Origin: Natrialba chahannaoensis JCM 10990
GTDB lineage: Archaea > Halobacteriota > Halobacteria > Halobacteriales > Natrialbaceae
DNA length: 44,755 bases
Reading direction: 5' to 3'
Assembly (NCBI RefSeq): GCF_000337135.1
Contig: NZ_AOIN01000046.1
Span: 66,840 to 111,594, forward strand
Under the pieces are notes generated by a model. That model searched no databases, was not told the origin of the DNA, and was given only the letters and a program-made list of their open reading frames with translations. Of the stretch, positions 40,937-44,755 are shown piece after piece; position 1 is the stretch's first letter; each line of letters starts with the position of its first letter. A program made the position numbers and the translations under genes.

Positions 40937-42115
40937 TCAGTTAGTAGATACGATCTTGATAACGTCACCTTCTGCGAGTTCGTAGTCCTCACCCACGTCT
41001 CGGCCCGACTTCGCGTCGACTGCGTGGAGGTACCCGTCGCCAATATCGGAGTGCACTGTATACGCGAGATCGACCGGCGTCGCCCCGTCTGGTAACAAGA
41101 AGGCATCCGGAAGCACGTTTCCACTCCCATCGGACCACTTCGACGCATCCTCGACCGGGTAGGCCGTTAGGTGATCCAGCAAGTCGTAGACTGCGTAGTC
41201 CAGCGCCGACTGGATTCCCGTTCCGTCCCACTCGCCCATCGTGTCGGCGAGGCCCTCGAGTGCCTCCCGCTGTGCGTCACTCACGCCGTCGCCGATCTCG
41301 AGTGCCTCGTCGCCAGGGTCGTAGTCGACGAGGTCGTTGTCGGCAGCACGGCGGAGTGCGAGTTCGCCCTCGGCCGTGGTCGGGATAACGGGCTTGTCGA
41401 GTTCGAGCAGTCGCTCGACGTTTTCCTGGGGAGCCACGTCGATCTTGTTCGCTGCGACGACGATCGGCTTGGTTCGCTGGCGGACGTCGCGGGCAAGGGC
41501 TTCGCGGTGCTCGTCCTCCCACTGAATTGGGTCCTCGGGGTAGTCCAGATCCCGGAGGACAGTCGCAATTTGTGTCGGCGAGGCACCGAAGCCCGAGAGC
41601 ATGTCCGCGAGCGCCTCGTCGATGTCGAAGTCGGGCGAGCGAGACTTCCGCTCGACGGACTCCCAGTTTCGCGCGACGATATCCGCGAGCCAGAGGTCCA
41701 TCTCCTCCTCGACGAAGTCGATGTCCTCGAGTGGGTCGTGCTCGCCGATGTCGACGGGTTCGCCCTTTGCGTTGGTGCCGCCGGAGGCGTCGATCACGTT
41801 GATGATGACGTCGGCGTTCGTGAGTTCATCGAGGAACTGGTTCCCGAGGCCCTTGCCCTCGTGTGCGCCGGGGACGAGACCAGCGACGTCGATGAGTTCG
41901 ATCGGGACGTAGCGTTTGCCATCCTCGCAGTCGTCGGCGTTGCAGCGCTCGTCGCGCTCGAGGCAGGGACAGTCGGTGCGGACGTAGCTCACACCGCGGT
42001 TGGCGTCGATGGTCGTGAACGGGTAGTTGGCGACGTCGACTTCGGCCATCGTCGCCGCGGTGTAGAACGTGGACTTGCCGGCGTTTGGCTTTCCGGCAAG
42101 TGCGATCGAAAGCAT
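40937..42115 (-). CDS. YchF/Obg-family GTPase (translation-associated)
   Basis: 392-residue P-loop GTPase. Walker A is GKPNAGKS (8-15), switch region NYPFTTIDANRG, then DVAGLVPGAHEGKGLGNQF (G3), and NKID (G4, AANKIDVAP). A cysteine cluster Cys49, Cys51, Cys58, Cys63 follows the first switch, as in other archaeal YchF-like proteins, and may bind zinc. The C terminus is a TGS domain ending GDVIKIVSTN. Family members associate with ribosomes; their exact job is open. The start is the Met of MLSIALAG, where the GTPase fold begins. It diverges from the DUF2267-like gene. Confidence 0.92.
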   Translation of the reverse strand: MLSIALAGKPNAGKSTFYTAATMAEVDVANYPFTTIDANRGVSYVRTDCPCLERDERCNADDCEDGKRYVPIELIDVAGLVPGAHEGKGLGNQFLDELTNADVIINVIDASGGTNAKGEPVDIGEHDPLEDIDFVEEEMDLWLADIVARNWESVERKSRSPDFDIDEALADMLSGFGASPTQIATVLRDLDYPEDPIQWEDEHREALARDVRQRTKPIVVAANKIDVAPQENVERLLELDKPVIPTTAEGELALRRAADNDLVDYDPGDEALEIGDGVSDAQREALEGLADTMGEWDGTGIQSALDYAVYDLLDHLTAYPVEDASKWSDGSGNVLPDAFLLPDGATPVDLAYTVHSDIGDGYLHAVDAKSGRDVGEDYELAEGDVIKIVSTN

Positions 42116-42323
42116 GGGAACCAGTAGCTCCGTCCGCTCAAATTGTCTTTCGGTTCTGGGACACGGTTCTACAGGGACGGCTCGGCGACACGAGCAACCG
42201 GTCGGGAACAATGGACAACGAAAACGAGGCGTGTAGCGCGCTATACCGACAATCTGCAATTCGTCTCAGCCACCTTTCTGCTGAGGGCTCAATCTCAACT
42301 GCAGTGGGACGGAAGGCCGACTT

Positions 42324-42734
42324 ATGCAGTACGACGACGTCATCGGCGAGGTTCAACACGGTGCACAGCTCGACTCACGAGAGGCCGCGCTGAGCATCTC
42401 GCGGGCGACACTGACGACGCTTTCGGAGCGCATCCAGCCGGGCGAGGCCGAGAACCTGGGCGCACAGCTGCCGGAAGAGCTCGGCCGGTTCCTCGAGGAC
42501 GTCGACGATGTCGAACGCTTCGAGTTCGAGGAGTTCATCGACCGAGTCAGCGAACGCTCGGAAGTTGGCGAGGACGACCGGGCCGACGCCGCGTTTCACG
42601 CTCAGATCGTCATGGAGGTCGTGACTGAGGCCGTCGAACCGGGCGCGATCGACGACGTTCGCGACCAGTTGCCGACGGACGAAGGGTACGGCGACTTGTT
42701 CGAGCTGGCCGAACAGGAGGAGAGTCCACGCTGA
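42324..42734 (+). CDS. DUF2267-like protein
   Basis: 136-residue all-helical acidic protein. MQYDDVIGEVQHGAQLDSRE, ALSISRATLTTLSERIQPGE, ENLGAQLPEELGRFLED and, in the second half, FEFEEFIDRVSERSEVGED plus IDDVRDQLPTDEGYGDLFEL show the paired helical repeat of the DUF2267 family, which is widespread and of unknown function. No catalytic motif. A hexamer repeat lies just past its end. Independent promoter likely; no TATA box of note. Confidence 0.8.
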   Translation: MQYDDVIGEVQHGAQLDSREAALSISRATLTTLSERIQPGEAENLGAQLPEELGRFLEDVDDVERFEFEEFIDRVSERSEVGEDDRADAAFHAQIVMEVVTEAVEPGAIDDVRDQLPTDEGYGDLFELAEQEESPR

Positions 42735-42838
42735 TTGCTGGCCGCGAGTCACTACCCGTCGCCGCTGGCACTACTCGCTCACTCCCGGTTTACTCGTCCT
42801 ACTCGAGTAGAGTGGCTCGAAACCGAGAGTCAGAGTGA

Positions 42839-42865
42839 GACCAAGACCAAGACCAAGACCAAGAC
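42839..42865 (+). repeat. Six-base tandem repeat (GACCAA)x4
   Basis: Four perfect copies plus a partial one, about 105 bases after the DUF2267-like stop. One frame reads DQDQDQ but is closed by a TGA directly before it, so it is not part of a gene that I can see. Confidence 0.65.
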
Positions 42866-42983
42866 GAGGCCGAAGCTGAAGTCGAAACCGGCTCGATCCC
42901 AAGCCGACTGTTCTGCTGGCCGTCAACCGTGACAGACTGAGTTCTGACAGCTGTCGATCACCATCGTATCGGGAGAGGTATCC

Positions 42984-43715
42984 CTACAGCTCAATCGCCA
43001 TCATGACCTCGTCCACGTAGTGGCCGTTGAGCTTGTAATGGTCCTCTCGAACAGCCTCCGTCTCCCAGTCGTGTGCCTCGAGGAACGCAATCGCCTCCTC
43101 ATTGCTCGAGGGAACACTCTGGTAGACCTTCTCGTACCCGTTCGAACCAGCCCACTCGAGTCCACGCGCGAGCAGGTGCGAACCGATCCCGTGACCGCGG
43201 TAGCCTTCCACAACGCCGACGGTGAGTTCGGCCGTATGACTCAACTTCTCGAGTTCGGGCGCGTAGAGGTGGACCCAGCCGACGACCTCGTCTTCGACGG
43301 TCGCGACGAAGAACATCCGGGACTCGAGTTCGTTGTGTCTGAGCAGGGCCTGTTCGTGATCGATTTCGTCGGCGACGCTTTCGCCTTCGATGTAGGTTTT
43401 CTCTTCGGCAACCTGTCGAATTGCGCCGACAATACCCGCGAGGTCTTCCTGTCTGGCCGGTCGGATGTGGAACGCGACCTCGCCGGCGGCGTACTCCTCT
43501 TCGGCTCCGGCGTCGATCGTGACGTGGAGCTCACCATCAGTCTCCTCGAGTTGTCCGTCGCGTTTGAGGATCGCGGCGTGGTGGCGAAAGCCGCCGGGAT
43601 CGATCCCGAGTCGCTCCTGGACTTCCTCGGGGGGGACGGTGCCATGGCGCTCGACGTACTCGTAGATGGCCTTCCGGTCGGCGTGGCCGAACTCGAGTGT
43701 GTCTCGTAGTGCCAT
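42984..43715 (-). CDS. GNAT N-acetyltransferase with N-terminal winged-helix-like domain
   Basis: 243-residue two-domain protein. Residues 1-70 (HADRKAIYEYVERHGTVPPE, EVQERLGIDPGGFRHHAAIL, KRDGQLEETDGELHV) have the helix-helix-wing pattern of a winged-helix domain. Residues about 82-243 are a GNAT acetyltransferase, with the acetyl-CoA loop VEGYRGHGIGSHLLARGLEW (169-188) and a late EAIAFLEAHDWETEAV segment. Such fusions may couple DNA binding to acetylation, or use the wing to hold substrate. The Met of MALRDTLEFG is preferred because a TTAAG element lies about 30 bases upstream; two other Met lie 6 and 12 codons before it. Confidence 0.82.
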   Translation of the reverse strand: MALRDTLEFGHADRKAIYEYVERHGTVPPEEVQERLGIDPGGFRHHAAILKRDGQLEETDGELHVTIDAGAEEEYAAGEVAFHIRPARQEDLAGIVGAIRQVAEEKTYIEGESVADEIDHEQALLRHNELESRMFFVATVEDEVVGWVHLYAPELEKLSHTAELTVGVVEGYRGHGIGSHLLARGLEWAGSNGYEKVYQSVPSSNEEAIAFLEAHDWETEAVREDHYKLNGHYVDEVMMAIEL

Positions 43716-43897
43716 GGTATACAACACCATTCGATGCCACTTAACCATTGGCGCGCTATACTCGCCCCCACTTAAAGCGCCCATCGATGCAGGCGGGTGG
43801 ATTTGCTGATCGACGCTAACCACTTTGGTGGTGGGATGGCTGGACGAACGATATCACGGCGATGGGATGTGTCACTCGGGTGGTTCCCGTCCGAACG

Positions 43898-44374
43898 ATG
43901 AGTGAAAGTATGGTAACGGTGGCCCTGAGTGGTGGGGCGCTGGCGGTTGCGGTCGTCGTCGGCCTGCTGGCACACGAGTGGATGCACGCACTCGTCCTTC
44001 GCGTTGCGCGGATCGACTACAAGCTCGCGTACTTCCCAGGGAGCGCTGCGGGATTCGCAGGGATACTCGCTGGGCGTCCGTGGGCAGTCGTGCATCCGCA
44101 ACCCCGCGGGCACGAACCCGCGTGGATACTTCGGGTCGCGGCGCTCGCGCCGTTGGCACTCGCAGTCCCCGTCTTCGCCGTTGGTGCTGGCTTCGTCTCG
44201 CCTGTTGCAGTTCCCGTTGACATCGACACGCCGATTGCGACTGCTATCGCGATCGGCTGGCTCGCCTGTGCGATTCCGAGCCCCCAAGATTTCTCGGTCG
44301 CGTTCTACGCACACCGTGCACTCGAGACGGCGACCGACTCTCCGACGGTGAGCACTCGTTCCCGCGCTGATTGA
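43898..44374 (+). CDS. Membrane zinc-protease-like protein (HExxH)
   Basis: 158-residue membrane protein with four predicted helices. The first helix contains HEWMH (26-30), a zinc-binding HExxH, and a later PSPQDFSVAFYAHR carries an Asp in a position like the third metal ligand of membrane-embedded M50/DUF3267-type proteases. Between lie VVHPQPRGHEPAWILR, which faces the cytoplasm or outside. The likely role is cleavage in or near the membrane, but these small haloarchaeal relatives are uncharacterised. The start at 43898 (MSESMVTV) is used; the Met at 43910 is an alternative. It is divergent from the GNAT gene. Confidence 0.7.
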   Translation: MSESMVTVALSGGALAVAVVVGLLAHEWMHALVLRVARIDYKLAYFPGSAAGFAGILAGRPWAVVHPQPRGHEPAWILRVAALAPLALAVPVFAVGAGFVSPVAVPVDIDTPIATAIAIGWLACAIPSPQDFSVAFYAHRALETATDSPTVSTRSRAD

Positions 44375-44755
44375 CGGTCGCCGGGAACTCACCGTGGGTG
44401 GCTGCCGTTTGAGTGAAGGTCCTGAACGCCAGTGTCAGATGCTGTATTTGGTGTTTTAACGGCTAGGGTAGTAATGGATCCATCTCGTCAGTGTTGGACG
44501 CGACCGCGCTGGTTCTCAGTCAGTCTGGATTGGACCGCAAAAGGTGTGTCTGGAAGATGGCGACAGGCACACAGCCACGAATGCCTGCCGCCGACGATTG
44601 AGCAGAGTGTTCCACCGGCACTCGCAATTGTCAGTTGGTAGCCAATGCGTCGCGGGGTCGGCGGGGAGCCGACATGAGAAGTAACGGTCTGTCCACTAAT
44701 CAATCTAGTTGTTGTGGCTAATATGCCTCCCTCACCGATATTATTGCACGTTAGT
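44375..44755. other. Region without a confident gene at the window end
   Basis: 381 bases. It holds a TTTTAACGG promoter-like element near 44454, a hairpin GTCGGC-GGGGA-GCCGAC at 44657-44673, and frames (e.g. ATG at 44474, 55 codons) that are Trp- and Arg-rich and lack haloarchaeal codon bias. It may hold an RNA gene or the start of something beyond the window; I cannot say. Confidence 0.4.

Noticed and set aside
40481-40960. Similar endings of the 31-codon frame (VIKIMSTN) and the YchF-type GTPase (VIKIVSTN), suggesting a duplicated gene end
   Set aside because: The shared DNA is only about 12 bases and upstream residues do not match, so chance explains it.
42003-42162. Cysteine cluster in the YchF-type GTPase as a novel metal site
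   Set aside because: The same C-x-C and C-x4-C pattern occurs in archaeal relatives as far as I recall, so it is a family trait.
44474-44641. A 55-codon frame with a promoter-like element upstream at the window end
   Set aside because: Rich in Trp, Arg and Ser, low in acidic residues; no family likeness.
1-44755. tRNA, rRNA, CRISPR arrays, insertion sequences and integrase attachment sites
   Set aside because: I looked for T-arm type GTTCGAATCC boxes, regularly spaced repeats and transposase motifs and saw none that held up.

Overview
The window reads as chromosomal DNA of a halophilic archaeon (class Halobacteria), most likely from the Natrialbales side of the group. The evidence is a GC-rich sequence, strongly acidic proteins, several TATA elements 25-30 bases upstream of the first codon (leaderless transcription), archaeal informational proteins (TFS, MBF1, topoisomerase VI, ATP-dependent ligase), Tat-type lipoproteins and two bacterio-opsin-activator type HTH regulators. 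The genus call is an inference from overall look only. I see no rRNA, tRNA, CRISPR array, intact insertion sequence or prophage.

Layout. 0.1-3.2 kb (minus): MBF1, then an overlapping hisC - adenylate-kinase-like - CDP-alcohol phosphatidyltransferase operon. 3.3-7.6 kb (minus): a Tat lipoprotein split by one in-frame TGA, DNA ligase, and a beta-propeller lipoprotein. 7.7-12.6 kb (plus): a glutamate-cysteine-ligase-like protein, an aldo/keto reductase, cofD (coenzyme F420) with a Dus-like TIM barrel one base downstream, and a small unknown. 12.8-15.3 kb: a 42-residue zinc-finger protein, a Bat-type HTH regulator and a MATE exporter. 15.5-18.7 kb: a RecJ/DHH nuclease, divergent from a JAMM protease that is followed by ribL. 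19-23 kb: a propeller lipoprotein, a 51-residue zinc finger and ilvD. 23.2-29 kb (plus): a GHMP-type sugar kinase, a secreted duplicated protein, TFS, Y-family polymerase with two PCNA-binding motifs, and a membrane J-domain protein with a very long Ser/Arg-rich region. 29-34 kb: a UDG-like protein, a second Bat-type regulator with an acidic tail, a membrane hydrolase, ctaA and an M24 peptidase. 34-38.6 kb: a winged-helix regulator divergent from top6B-top6A. 38.6-41 kb: a gene-poor, partly AT-richer stretch with small proteins. 41-44.4 kb: a YchF-type GTPase, a DUF2267-like protein, an HTH-GNAT fusion and a membrane HExxH protein.

Functionally the window is mostly housekeeping: DNA replication and repair (ligase, RecJ, DinB, UDG-like, Topo VI), transcription (MBF1, TFS), cofactors (F420, FAD, heme A), amino acids (His, branched chain) and lipid head groups. 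The more unusual parts are the stop-split lipoprotein, the Ser/Arg-rich J-protein, the doubly PCNA-tagged DinB, the two small zinc-finger genes of 42 and 51 residues, a hairpin shared by two gene 3' ends, and several six-base tandem repeats inside or just after genes. I found no clear multi-gene defence or mobile system.
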